From contig FR880847.1 in the NCBI GenBank assembly GCA_000434615.1, forward strand, positions 64,308-128,307: a DNA stretch of 64,000 bases. Direction: 5' to 3'. Of this stretch, positions 17,721 through 26,303 are shown one piece after another. A program made the translations under genes and the position numbers. The notes under the pieces are model-generated. The model had not been told where the DNA came from and made no database searches. It worked only from the letters and a program-made list of their open reading frames with translations. Numbering within the stretch: position 1 is the first letter of the stretch; each line of letters starts with the position of its first letter. Origin of the DNA: Clostridium sp. CAG:510 (GTDB lineage: Bacteria; Bacillota; Clostridia; Lachnospirales; Lachnospiraceae).

Positions 17721-18680
17721 TTACAGTGTCAGCGCCAGGTGGTAATTTTCATCCATGGTTCTGCAGGATGCCGCAAACTGTTCCTGTTCTTTTTCGTTCA
17801 AATCCAGTTCGATGATTTCCGCCACACCGTCTTTGTTTAAGCGGGTGGGAACACTGGCATACACACCTTTTTGTCCGTATTCTCCGTTTAAAAGCACGGA
17901 TACGGGAAGAATGCGGTTTTCATCACCGAAAATAGCTCTTACCACTTCCGCAATAGAAGCGCCGATGCCGAATTCCGTGGAGCCTTTTCCGCCTAAAATA
18001 ATCCAGCCGCCGGCTTTGCCTGCCGCGGCGAGCTCCTCTAAATTAAGCTTTCCGTAGGTATCCGGGTATTCTTCCATCAGCTTAACTAACGGTTTGCCGG
18101 CAATGGTTACGGTGGACCAGGGAACCATCTGGCTTTCGCCGTGTTCGCCGAGTGCATAACCGTATACGGATTTCTGGTCGATGCCGGTTGCCTGTGCCAC
18201 TGCCCTGCGCAGTCTGGCTGAGTCAAGCGTAGTGCTGGTGGATAAAATTCTTTCCGGCGCCCAGTCAAGCACATGCTGCAGATAATGGGTTACCACATCC
18301 GCCGGATTGGAAATATTTAAGATAATGCCCAAGAAGCCGGATTTCCGGATGTTCTCGGCTACGTCCTTGATAATGGCAATGGTCTGGCGCAGGGTGTCCA
18401 TACGGGTCTGTCCCTTGCTCATATCGGGAAGCGGTCCTGCCGCTACAATCATCAAATCCGCATCCTTCGCATCGCTGTAATCTCCCGCTCTTACAATGGC
18501 TCTTTTCTGCAGATATACGGTGGAGTCAAAAATGTCAAGCGCCTGTGCTTCTGCCTTCTTTACATCTACATCAATATATACGATTTCTTCCGCAAGTCCC
18601 TGGGAAACCAGTGCGTAGCCTGCGTGGGAGCCCACATGTCCCGCTCCTATGATAATGATTTTTCTGTTCTGTAATGCCAT
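17721..18680 (-). CDS. L-2-hydroxyacid dehydrogenase (LDH family, probable L-HicDH type)
   Basis: 319-residue NAD-dependent dehydrogenase of the lactate/malate family. Nucleotide motif GAGHVG at 12-17, substrate arginines R93 and R156, N124 and catalytic H180 are in place. The specificity loop (GPLPDMSKGQTR) does not carry the Q of lactate dehydrogenase or the R of malate dehydrogenase, and the active-site motif is GEHGESQ rather than GEHGDS, closer to L-2-hydroxyisocaproate dehydrogenase. A bulky hydrophobic 2-oxoacid is therefore the likelier substrate. The start at 18680 has AAAGGG 7 nt upstream; a 17-codon extension would run into metI. Confidence 0.85.
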   Translation of the reverse strand: MALQNRKIIIIGAGHVGSHAGYALVSQGLAEEIVYIDVDVKKAEAQALDIFDSTVYLQKRAIVRAGDYSDAKDADLMIVAAGPLPDMSKGQTRMDTLRQTIAIIKDVAENIRKSGFLGIILNISNPADVVTHYLQHVLDWAPERILSTSTTLDSARLRRAVAQATGIDQKSVYGYALGEHGESQMVPWSTVTIAGKPLVKLMEEYPDTYGKLNLEELAAAGKAGGWIILGGKGSTEFGIGASIAEVVRAIFGDENRILPVSVLLNGEYGQKGVYASVPTRLNKDGVAEIIELDLNEKEQEQFAASCRTMDENYHLALTL

Positions 18681-18727
18681 TTTTATCCCTTTCTCTCTAC
18701 AATCGGCACTCCGTCTTCTGCCGTCAA

Positions 18728-19408
18728 TCAATGACGGTTCTTCTTTACCACGATGTTGCCAATAACCTGAATGATGCTGACTAAAATAAATACTACGATA
18801 ACGGTTACCCAGGTAACGTCCGTCATGTTTCTGTCGTGACCGTAACGGATGGCGAAATCACCTAAACCTCCGGATCCGACCGCACCTGCCATGGCGGTAA
18901 GACCTACCAGGCTGATAGCGGTAATGGTGGTGCCCCTGGCAATGGCTGCCACACTTTCCCTTAAGTACACACGGAAAATGATTTCCAGAGGACCGGAGCC
19001 CATGGACAGGGCTGCTTCAATGAGTCCCGGATCCGTTTCCGCCAGTGCGCTTTCCACCTGTCTGGAGAAGAAAGGCACCGTACCCATAATCAGGGGAACA
19101 ATGGCGCCGGGCACGTTGATGGCAGTACCCATGATGGCTCTTGACAGAGGAATGACCCATGTCAGCAGGATGATAAACGGGATGGAACGGAAAAAGTTAA
19201 TCAGCTTGTCCAAAATCTGGTACAGCACTTTGTTTTCAAGGATGCCGCCCGGCTTTGTCACTACGATGATAATTCCTAATATGAGCCCCAGCACAAAGGC
19301 AATGCTGCCTGACCAGGCCACCATTACAAGGGTATCCTTGATTGCTGCCAGAAAATCCGGAAGCTTGTTCATAACATTGGGAATGATTTTATTCAGCAGC
19401 TCTGCCAT
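18728..19408 (-). CDS. metI: Methionine-type ABC transporter permease
   Basis: 226-residue permease with about five membrane helices and the EAA-type coupling segment (EAALSMGSGPLEIIFRVYLR). The C-terminal SGGLGDFAIRYG is typical of MetI. GGAGG precedes the ATG, which lies 20 bp inside the end of metN, so the two are translationally coupled. MetNI imports methionine in many bacteria. The usual third gene, the MetQ lipoprotein, is not present here. Confidence 0.9.
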   Translation of the reverse strand: MAELLNKIIPNVMNKLPDFLAAIKDTLVMVAWSGSIAFVLGLILGIIIVVTKPGGILENKVLYQILDKLINFFRSIPFIILLTWVIPLSRAIMGTAINVPGAIVPLIMGTVPFFSRQVESALAETDPGLIEAALSMGSGPLEIIFRVYLRESVAAIARGTTITAISLVGLTAMAGAVGSGGLGDFAIRYGHDRNMTDVTWVTVIVVFILVSIIQVIGNIVVKKNRH

Positions 19409-20435
19409 CTTTGATTACCTCCACTCCTACATTTTTCTCCTTCAGGTAGGTGAGCGCCTGCTCCACCTTGTCCTTGTCGCCGCTGACTATGGCAACCGTA
19501 CCGCCAATCGGCGCATTCTGTACGATTTCCACATCTGCGAATATAATATTTAAGATAATTCCGAACTTTTCCGTTACCGCAGAGATCAGTGGCTCGGAAG
19601 CATTCTTTTCTATGTAAGAAAGTCTCACGATGAGTTCGCCGGGTTTCAGCGCCACAACGGGTGACCCCGCCTCCACCAGTTCCTCAATCTTCTGCAGATT
19701 GGAAGTGGTCTTGATGAAGTCTCTGGTGACCTTGTTCTGCGGAGTAGCGAAAATAGAAAATACCTCGCCCTCCTCCACAACATTGCCGTGGTCCATAACC
19801 GCAACCCGGTTGCAGATTTCTTTTACCACGTCCATCTCATGGGTAATCACCACAATGGTGATGCCGAGGGTTTCATTGACCTTCTGCAACAGCTTCAGGA
19901 TGGACTTTGTAGTCTGGGGGTCCAGTGCGGAAGTTGCTTCGTCGCAAAGTAAAATCTTCGGGTCATTTGCCAGCGCTCTTGCAATTGCCACTCTCTGCTT
20001 CTGTCCGCCGGACAACTGGCTGGGATACGCATTTTCCTTTTCCGAAATGCCCACCAGATCCAACAGATTGTGGACCTTGTCGGCTATCTCCTGCTTGGAA
20101 AGTCCGCTTCCCTTTAAGGGATATGCCACATTGCCGAATATTGTCCGGGACGGCATCAGATTAAAATGCTGGAAAATCATGCCGATTTTCTTTCTTGCCT
20201 TTCGTAATTCCTTTGCAGACAAAGCGGTTATTTCTTTATCATCCACGGTAACCGTTCCCGAGGTAGGTCTTTCCAGCAGATTGATGCATCTTACCAGAGT
20301 CGATTTGCCGGCGCCGGAAAATCCTATAATTCCGAAAATGTCGCCGTCATGGATGGTAAGGTTTACATCCTTTACTGCCTGAACTTCCTTTCCTCCGTCT
20401 ATAAAAGTTTTGCTGATATTCTGTAATGTAATCAC
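19389..20435 (-). CDS. metN: Methionine-type ABC transporter ATPase with NIL domain
   Basis: 348 residues. Walker A GFSGAGKST (~38-46), Q-loop, signature LSGGQKQRVAIARAL, Walker B ILLCDEATSALDP and H-loop THEMDVV form a complete nucleotide-binding domain. Residues ~270-345 form the C-terminal NIL regulatory domain (ending LTYLKEKNVGVEVI), which in MetN proteins binds methionine and inhibits transport from inside. This domain is the best support for a methionine substrate. It is the first gene of the operon; no SAM (S-box) riboswitch or T-box is visible in the 237-bp gap to the divergent gene. Confidence 0.92.
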   Translation of the reverse strand: MITLQNISKTFIDGGKEVQAVKDVNLTIHDGDIFGIIGFSGAGKSTLVRCINLLERPTSGTVTVDDKEITALSAKELRKARKKIGMIFQHFNLMPSRTIFGNVAYPLKGSGLSKQEIADKVHNLLDLVGISEKENAYPSQLSGGQKQRVAIARALANDPKILLCDEATSALDPQTTKSILKLLQKVNETLGITIVVITHEMDVVKEICNRVAVMDHGNVVEEGEVFSIFATPQNKVTRDFIKTTSNLQKIEELVEAGSPVVALKPGELIVRLSYIEKNASEPLISAVTEKFGIILNIIFADVEIVQNAPIGGTVAIVSGDKDKVEQALTYLKEKNVGVEVIKDGRAAE

Positions 20436-20571
20436 CTGCGTTCTCTCCTTTCGATGCCTTATCCTATCACACCCTTTTTCTTTGCGCTAATATCCGCTAA
20501 ATATGGCGTGTAATAGTTTGAACCTATAGCTCCCTTGTTAAAAACACTATAACCGATTGTTGCAAATTGCC

Positions 20572-20600
20572 TTGACGGCGGAATTTTGGTTCTTTATAAT
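20572..20600 (+). promoter_or_regulatory. Sigma-A promoter of the M20 peptidase gene
   Basis: TTGACG, 17 bp, TATAAT, 72 bp upstream of the ATG at 20673, in the divergent intergenic region with metN. No clear promoter for metN was found in the same gap. Confidence 0.8.
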
Positions 20601-20672
20601 ACACTTAACCTATTAACTTTGTAGGAAAATCAAGAGTTTTTAACCTCATGCCAATATAAAAGGAGATTTTTT

Positions 20673-21820
20673 ATGATTCAGGAAAAGCGGGTATGGGAAC
20701 TTTTTTCAGAACTGGTTTCCATTGACAATCCTTCTCTCAGAGAAGAAAAAATGTGCGAAAGAATAAAAATTTTTTTAGAAAATTTACAAATTCCTTACGA
20801 AGAGGACGATACCGGAAGCAAAATCGGCGGCACCAGCGGCAATCTTTATGCGTATGTGGAAGGCGACAATTCCCTTCCTCCCCTTCTTTTTTCTGCCCAT
20901 ATGGACTCCGTCAGCCCCGCCGTGGGCAAAAAAGCCGTTTTGCACGAAGACGGCACCATTACAGCAGGCGGCAGCACCGTGCTCGGCGCTGATGACCTTT
21001 CCGGCGTCTGCGCCATTCTCGAAGCACTGACTTCCTTAAAAGAAGACGGCACACCACACCGCCCGCTGGAGCTGTTGTTTGATGTGGCGGAGGAAACCTA
21101 CTGTGCCGGTATCCGGCAGTTTGATTTTTCCCGCCTGAAATCCAAAGAAGCCTATGTTTTTGATTTGACCGGCGATATCGGCGGGGGTGCCCCTCCAGCC
21201 CCCGCCCTTGTTTCCTCTAAGGGCGGGGGTGGGCGCCTGCCATTGTTTCCTTTACGGCCGGTTTCACCGGTAAAGCAACACATGCCGCTTTTTCTCCGGA
21301 AGAAGGCATTCATGCCATCAAGGCCGCCGCTCTTGCGGTAAACGCCATCCCCTGCGGACATGTGGGCGAAACCACCGTCAATATCGGTACCATAAAAGGC
21401 GGCGAAGCCGATAATGTTGTGCCCGCCTTCTGTGAACTCACCGGAGAGGTCCGCGGCTTTGACAACGATGTGGTATTTGCACAGCTTGACGCTATTCGCA
21501 GCATTGTGGAAAAAATTGCTTCCGATACCGGTACTGCCGTAAACTTTTCCACCAATCCGCTCTGTCTTGCCTACCGTGTGGACCCGGAAAGTCCGGTAGC
21601 CAACCGTTTTAAGAAGGCTTGTACTTCTGTTGAGCTTAAAGACGAGCTGTACATTACCTACGGCGGCAGTGACAACAACCACTTCTATCCCCACGGACTG
21701 AACGGTCTGGTGGTTGCCTCCGGTATGAACAACTGCCACGGCTGCGGGGAATACAGCAGGCTTTCCGACCTGACCGCCGCTGCGAAGCTGGCGCAGGCGC
21801 TGATGCTGAGCCGGGAGTAA
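20673..21820 (+). pseudogene. M20 (PepT-like) peptidase, frameshifted
   Basis: Zinc aminopeptidase of the M20 family (peptidase T-like). The first part (20673 to about 21216) has the metal and catalytic motifs AHMDSV, GADDLSG, AEETYCAG and FDLTGD; the rest, with FTAGFTGKATHAAF and the C-terminal NNHFYPHG, continues in another frame to 21820. The break is a 35-bp insertion at about 21216-21250, bounded by TTGTTTCC repeats, which shifts the frame by two. Removing 35 bp gives an unbroken protein reading APALVSFTAGF. Unless a -1 frameshift occurs on the GGCGGGGGT run, the product is truncated at about 222 residues. AGGAG precedes the ATG. Confidence 0.8.
21199..21250 (+). repeat. Direct plus inverted repeat at the peptidase frameshift
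   Basis: TTGTTTCC occurs at 21208-21215 and 21243-21250; GGCGGGGGTG at 21180-21189 and 21222-21231. CCCCCGCCCTT (21199-21209) is perfectly inverted at 21219-21229. The layout suggests an insertion copied through a hairpin during replication. Confidence 0.8.
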
Positions 21821-21832
21821 GCTGTGCCGATT

Positions 21833-22432
21833 CTAAAATACCCTCAGCAATCCTCCTACAATACCGGGGCTTATGTAGCCTTCCAGCAGGCACCCTGCCG
21901 TAAGAGCGGCAAGCCCCGCCAGGTACTGCACCGCTTTTTTCCGGATTTCCCGGTTTCTGTCACCGGGGTATTCCTCCGTATAATATAACGTCCTGCACAG
22001 TTCCCTGCTCCATTCCAGAAACAGGATGGACACCGGCAGATAGATAAATCCCTGCGGAAAAACCCCTGCCATAATCAGGAAAATTCCTTTGAGACCGTAC
22101 TGCAGGACGGAGGCAGCGCACAGCATTCCGAAGGAAATGCCCATCCACACGCAGCAGGTGTAGGTAGCCACCATGCCGAGCCAGGTGGTGGACAGCACAA
22201 TCAGTATCAGGAAAATAAGCAGCCGCTCCCGCAGGACATAGAAAAAGAATGCCTTTTTGTCTATGGCAGCATATTTCAGTTCATATAACAGCTCCGGATT
22301 CAGGATTCCGCCTGATTTCACCAATGTATCTTTCAGGACGTTTCCTATCAGAATGCCGGCAACGAAGCTTGTCATAAGCAGGCACAGAATGAGTCGCAGC
22401 CTGTATTTTTCCAATAAAAAAGGCTTTTTCAT
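21833..22432 (-). CDS. spoIIM: Stage II sporulation protein M
   Basis: 199-residue membrane protein with about five hydrophobic segments. SpoIIM joins SpoIID and SpoIIP in the peptidoglycan-degrading complex that drives engulfment of the forespore. The FVAGILIGN segment near residue 25 and the later LLIFLILIVLSTTWLG and GIFLIMAGVFPQGFIYLP fit the family. The ATG at 22432 is used; no convincing ribosome binding site precedes it and a TTG two codons earlier is no better. The start codon lies inside a terminator-like hairpin (22416-22473). spoIID and spoIIP are not in this window. Confidence 0.85.
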   Translation of the reverse strand: MKKPFLLEKYRLRLILCLLMTSFVAGILIGNVLKDTLVKSGGILNPELLYELKYAAIDKKAFFFYVLRERLLIFLILIVLSTTWLGMVATYTCCVWMGISFGMLCAASVLQYGLKGIFLIMAGVFPQGFIYLPVSILFLEWSRELCRTLYYTEEYPGDRNREIRKKAVQYLAGLAALTAGCLLEGYISPGIVGGLLRVF

Positions 22433-22473
22433 AAACAATAGAATCTCGTTTTCTACTATTCTATGAAAAAGCC
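22416..22473 (-). terminator. Hairpin with T-tract overlapping the spoIIM start
   Basis: Perfect 12-bp inverted repeat, GGCTTTTTCATA and TATGAAAAAGCC, 28 nt apart, followed on the minus strand by TTTTTT. An inner pair ATAGAAT/ATTCTAT overlaps one outer arm, so two folds compete. The distal arm contains the spoIIM ATG and first codons. It may terminate transcription coming from the Nudix gene or gate spoIIM. Confidence 0.65.
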
Positions 22474-22550
22474 GTCCGGCTCATGCCGGTTTTATTTTGT
22501 TCCGTTATCTGTCCTTGTAACCGGCACGACATTTCTGCCCAGCCGGAATG

Positions 22551-23093
22551 TTATTTCTGCAGATATTTGTGCGCGTAGGTCATAATGGCGCAAATGGTCT
22601 TGGAGTCCTGAATGGTAGTATCGTAAATCATATCCATCAGTTCGTCCACCGTGTACGCCTCCACATTGATAAATTCATCCTCATCCAGGTGCTGGTGGGA
22701 CTTTATCAGGTTGTGTGCCACATAAATATCTATTTTCTCATTACAGAAGGCAACTGTGGTGCGGATGGAAATCAGGAAATCCACATCTTCACTGCGATAA
22801 CCGGTTTCCTCTTCCAGCTCCCTTGCCGCAGCCGTTTTCGTCGGTTCGTCCGCTCCGTTTAAGCCTCCTGCCGGAATTTCCAGCGTGTAACGGTCAAGTG
22901 CGTTGCGGTACTGGCGCACCATTAAAATTTTACCGTCCTCTCTCACGGGAACGATTGCCGCCGCACCCTTATGTCCGATAAAATCCCATTTTACCACATT
23001 GCCGTTGGGAACCTGCACAGTATCCTTATAATAATCGATGATGCTGCCCTTATATACTAAGTCCCTGCTTAATCTTTTAAATTCCTCTGCCAT
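22551..23093 (-). CDS. nudF: Nudix hydrolase, ADP-ribose pyrophosphatase type
   Basis: 180-residue Nudix protein, probably splitting ADP-ribose to AMP and ribose 5-phosphate. The Nudix box fits G-x5-E-x7-REUxEExGU exactly: GLNGADE, then seven residues, then RELEEETGY. The upstream LEIPAGG and the N-terminal beta-sheet (VPNGNVVKWDFIGH) match the ADP-ribose subgroup. AAGGG precedes the ATG. It lies 22 bp downstream of the aminotransferase gene, probably in the same transcript. Other Nudix substrates cannot be excluded. Confidence 0.88.
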   Translation of the reverse strand: MAEEFKRLSRDLVYKGSIIDYYKDTVQVPNGNVVKWDFIGHKGAAAIVPVREDGKILMVRQYRNALDRYTLEIPAGGLNGADEPTKTAAARELEEETGYRSEDVDFLISIRTTVAFCNEKIDIYVAHNLIKSHQHLDEDEFINVEAYTVDELMDMIYDTTIQDSKTICAIMTYAHKYLQK

Positions 23094-23114
23094 AACTTCA
23101 TCCCTTAATTCTCA

Positions 23115-24398
23115 TTATGCTTCCAGCAGCTTGTTTACGCTGACTAATTTCACGCAAAGCACAAAAAGTTCGGTTGCCTGCTGCATTTCTTCGGGGGTGG
23201 GGAAGGAGGGGGCAATACGGATATTGCTGTCCTTGGGGTCCTTTCCGTACGGGTAGGTTGCACCGGCGCCGGTGAGTACCACTCCTGCCTCTTTACATTT
23301 TGCAACAACTGCCTTGGCACAGCCTTCCATGGTGTTGAAGGAAATGAAGTAGCCGCCCTTCGGCTTAATCCATTCGCCGATGCCGAGACCGCTTAATTCC
23401 GCTTCCAGAATAGAAATAACGGCTTCAAACTTAGGACGGAGAATGTCGGCTTCCTTCTTCATCTGGGCACGCAGGCCGTTGATGTCCTTAAAGTATCTGA
23501 CATGTCTTAACTGGTTAATCTTGTCGTAACCGATGGTCTGGATGGTCATGGTCTTTCTGATATCTGCCAGGTTCTTTTCGGAAGCTGCGATAGCTGCGAT
23601 ACCGGAACCGGAAAAGCTTACCTTGGAGGTGGAAGCAAATATATATACCATGTCCGGATTGCCCGCTTTTTCACATTCTGTCATGATATCCAGCAGTTCG
23701 TCCTTGTCATCCTCATACAAATCATGGATACCGTAAGCATTGTCCCAGAAAATACGGAAATCTTCCGCTGCGGGCTTTAAGGCTGCAAAACGCTTTACGG
23801 TTTCATCGGAATAAGTAATGCCCTGCGGATTGGAATACTTCGGTACACACCAGATACCCTTTACGGCGGGATCTTCGTTTACATATTTTTCTACTAAGTC
23901 CATATCCGGACCTGTCGGTGTCATGGGAATGTTAATCATTTCAATGCCGAAATGTTCGGTAACGGCAAAATGTCTGTCGTAGCCGGGTACCGGACATAAG
24001 AATTTTACTTTATCAAGCTTGCACCAGGGAGTACTTCCGCATACGCCGTGGGTTACGGAACGGGAAACGGTGTTATACATAATGGTAAGGCTTGCATTAC
24101 CGCATACGATTACTTTTTCGGGAGCCACACCCATCATGGCGCCCATGAGAGTCTTGGCTTCGGGAATACCGTCCATTACACCGTAGTTTCTGCAATCTAC
24201 GCCTGCTTCGGTCCTTAAATCGCTTTCTGCGTTCAATACATCCATAATCGGCATTGTCATATCAAGCTGTGCTACGGAGGGTTTTCCTCTGGACATATCC
24301 AGTTTCAGGCCCTTGCCCTTTGCATCCTCATATGCCTTTTCCAGTTCTGTTTTTAATGCCGCCAGTTCTTCCTTACTCATTTCCTTATAGGATTTCAT
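23115..24398 (-). CDS. PLP-dependent aminotransferase, aspartate type Ic
   Basis: 427-residue fold-type I enzyme of the group often annotated as aspartate aminotransferase type Ic or MocR-like, without a DNA-binding domain. Visible motifs: LDMSRGKPS, NYGVMDGIPEAK, GNASLTIMYNT, VPKYSNPQG, FWDNAYGIHDL and the PLP lysine in FASTSKVSFSGSG. AGGAGG lies 10 nt before the ATG at 24398; an upstream in-frame extension of 23 codons is not used because it passes through that site. The true amino donor is not certain. A promoter at 24480-24508 drives it together with the Nudix gene. Confidence 0.85.
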   Translation of the reverse strand: MKSYKEMSKEELAALKTELEKAYEDAKGKGLKLDMSRGKPSVAQLDMTMPIMDVLNAESDLRTEAGVDCRNYGVMDGIPEAKTLMGAMMGVAPEKVIVCGNASLTIMYNTVSRSVTHGVCGSTPWCKLDKVKFLCPVPGYDRHFAVTEHFGIEMINIPMTPTGPDMDLVEKYVNEDPAVKGIWCVPKYSNPQGITYSDETVKRFAALKPAAEDFRIFWDNAYGIHDLYEDDKDELLDIMTECEKAGNPDMVYIFASTSKVSFSGSGIAAIAASEKNLADIRKTMTIQTIGYDKINQLRHVRYFKDINGLRAQMKKEADILRPKFEAVISILEAELSGLGIGEWIKPKGGYFISFNTMEGCAKAVVAKCKEAGVVLTGAGATYPYGKDPKDSNIRIAPSFPTPEEMQQATELFVLCVKLVSVNKLLEA

Positions 24399-24479
24399 GT
24401 TTCTCATTCCTCCTGTCAAAATTTCCCATTTGTGCAAAATATGTCTGGATAATTGTATACAATACAATACGCTTTGTCT

Positions 24480-24508
24480 ATTTTACAATACTCCACCCGT
24501 ATTGACAA
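24480..24508 (-). promoter_or_regulatory. Sigma-A promoter of the aminotransferase-nudF transcript
   Basis: TTGTCA, 17 bp, TAAAAT on the minus strand, about 80 bp upstream of the start codon. Confidence 0.75.
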
Positions 24509-24529
24509 GGATAAAATGCATTTCTGCGT

Positions 24530-24560
24530 AAAAAAAGTGCAGGCTACTCACCTGCACTTT
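24530..24560 (-). terminator. Terminator after rny
   Basis: 10-bp perfect stem (AAAGTGCAGG / CCTGCACTTT), 7-nt loop, then a T-tract on the minus strand. Confidence 0.9.
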
Positions 24561-24579
24561 TCAACTATTCAATTATTCA

Positions 24580-26133
24580 TTATTTTGCGTAATCAATTAC
24601 GCGGCTTTCACGGATTACATTGACTTTGATCTGTCCGGGATATTCCATTTCAGCTTCAATCTGCTTTGAAATGTCCCTTGCCAGCAATACCATGTCAGCA
24701 TCTGAAATCTGCTCAGGAACTACCATAACACGAACTTCCCTACCAGCCTGAATAGCAAAAGATTTGTCAACACCTTTGAAATTGTTTGTGATTTCTTCTA
24801 ATTGTCTTAATCTGCTAGTGTAGGTTTCTAATGTTTCCCTTCTAGCGCCCGGTCTTGCAGCGGATATTGTATCAGCAGCTTGTACAATACATGCAATCAG
24901 GGATGTGGGTTCCACGTCTCCGTGGTGAGATTCTACTGCGTTGATAACAACAGAATTCTCTTTGTACTTTCTACATAACTCAGCGCCAAGCTGAATATGG
25001 GAACCTTCCATTTCATGGTCCACTGCTTTACCGATATCGTGCAGCAGGCCGGCACGTTTTGCAAGACGTACATCCAGTCCCATTTCTGCCGCCAGTAAAC
25101 CGGAAAGCTGTGCTACTTCGATGGAATGCTTTAAGGCATTCTGACCGTAGCTGGTTCTGAACTTCATCTTACCAAGCAGTCTTACGAGTTCGGGATGGAT
25201 GCCGTGTACGCCGACTTCCAGTGTAGCGGCTTCGCCTTCTTCCTTAATCATAAGCTCTACTTCTTTCTGCGCCTTTTCTACCGTTTCTTCAATTCTGGCA
25301 GGATGGATACGTCCATCAACGATTAATTTCTCAAGGGCAATTCTGGCAACCTCACGACGAATCGGATCAAAACTTGACAGAATAACTGCCTCAGGGGTAT
25401 CATCTATGATTAAATCTACTCCTGTCATCGTTTCAAGGGTACGGATGTTGCGTCCCTCTCTACCGATAATACGTCCCTTCATCTCATCATTGGGAAGCTG
25501 TACTACGGAAATTGTAGTTTCAGAAACATGGTCTGCTGCACATCTCTGAATGGCGTTTACTACATATTCCTTTGCTTTCTTGTCTGCTTCTTCTTTGGCC
25601 CGACTCTCCATATCCTTGATCATCACGGCCGTTTCATGTTTCACTTCATCTTCAACAATTTTCAATAAATACTCTTTTGCTTGTTCAGAGGTTAAACCGG
25701 AAATTCTTTCAAGTTCCTGTACGCGTTGTTCGTTTAATTTGGACACTTCCTCTTTCATCCTGTTTAAGGACTCTTCGCGCTGTGCCAAACTACTTTCCTT
25801 GCGCTCGATAGCATCTGCTTTCTTGTCGATGTTTTCTTCCTTCTGCTGAACCCTTCTCTCATAACGCTGTGCTTCCGCTCTGCGTTCCTTGATTTCCTTG
25901 TCCAGTTCATTCTTGGTGCGAATGGACTCTTCCTTAATCTCAAGCAACGACTCACGTTTCTTGGTTTCCGCAGTTTTCAGAGCTTCATCGATAATCTCCC
26001 TTGCCTTGGCATCTGCATCACCTAACTTTGCTTCCACATACTTTTTACGTCTGTCTACAGCAACCTTTGCAGTAACCGGAATGGAGATAAGAAGCGAAAC
26101 CGCTACCGCTCCCAAAACATACAACCATGTCAT
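24580..26133 (-). CDS. rny: Ribonuclease Y
   Basis: 517-residue membrane-anchored endoribonuclease that starts mRNA decay in firmicutes. Order of parts: N-terminal membrane helix (residues 1-20), long coiled coil rich in K/E/R (~25-195), KH RNA-binding domain with GRIIGREGRNIRTLE (~215-280), and HD domain with the metal motif LLHDIGKAVDHE (~355). The ATG at 26133 lies 11 nt after AGGAGG; a GTG four codons upstream is too close. The ribosome binding site is part of a small palindrome (26138-26150). Confidence 0.97.
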   Translation of the reverse strand: MTWLYVLGAVAVSLLISIPVTAKVAVDRRKKYVEAKLGDADAKAREIIDEALKTAETKKRESLLEIKEESIRTKNELDKEIKERRAEAQRYERRVQQKEENIDKKADAIERKESSLAQREESLNRMKEEVSKLNEQRVQELERISGLTSEQAKEYLLKIVEDEVKHETAVMIKDMESRAKEEADKKAKEYVVNAIQRCAADHVSETTISVVQLPNDEMKGRIIGREGRNIRTLETMTGVDLIIDDTPEAVILSSFDPIRREVARIALEKLIVDGRIHPARIEETVEKAQKEVELMIKEEGEAATLEVGVHGIHPELVRLLGKMKFRTSYGQNALKHSIEVAQLSGLLAAEMGLDVRLAKRAGLLHDIGKAVDHEMEGSHIQLGAELCRKYKENSVVINAVESHHGDVEPTSLIACIVQAADTISAARPGARRETLETYTSRLRQLEEITNNFKGVDKSFAIQAGREVRVMVVPEQISDADMVLLARDISKQIEAEMEYPGQIKVNVIRESRVIDYAK

Positions 26134-26137
26134 GTAC

Positions 26138-26150
26138 AGGAGCACCTCCT
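26138..26150 (-). promoter_or_regulatory. Palindrome covering the rny ribosome binding site
   Basis: AGGAG-GTG-CTCCT on the transcript: the Shine-Dalgarno sequence can pair with CTCCT immediately downstream. This could lower translation or offer a control point for the nuclease. Confidence 0.4.
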
Positions 26151-26229
26151 TATTAAGTTTTTATGTATGGCGGATAACTTAAAAATATCTGCCAAACATA
26201 TCTTTTAAAAAGCATTTTACAACAGTTAA

Positions 26230-26258
26230 ATTGTAAAGTAAAAAAGTATCTGTGTCAA
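26230..26258 (-). promoter_or_regulatory. Sigma-A promoter of rny
   Basis: TTGACA, 17 bp, TACAAT on the minus strand, leader of about 90 nt. Confidence 0.85.
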
Positions 26259-26303
26259 GTGCAGTTGTATAATTTTTCGTACAAATTGAATAAATTATAG
26301 CGT

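Noticed and set aside
20436..20672. SAM riboswitch or T-box upstream of metN
   Set aside because: The gap lacks the S-box core helices, T-box sequence and a terminator stem ahead of metN; only the divergent peptidase promoter is convincing.
21180..21250. Programmed -1 frameshift in the peptidase gene
   Set aside because: The CGGGGGT run is only a partial slippery site, and the insertion with repeats explains the shift fully; the ancestral frame is restored by removing 35 bp.
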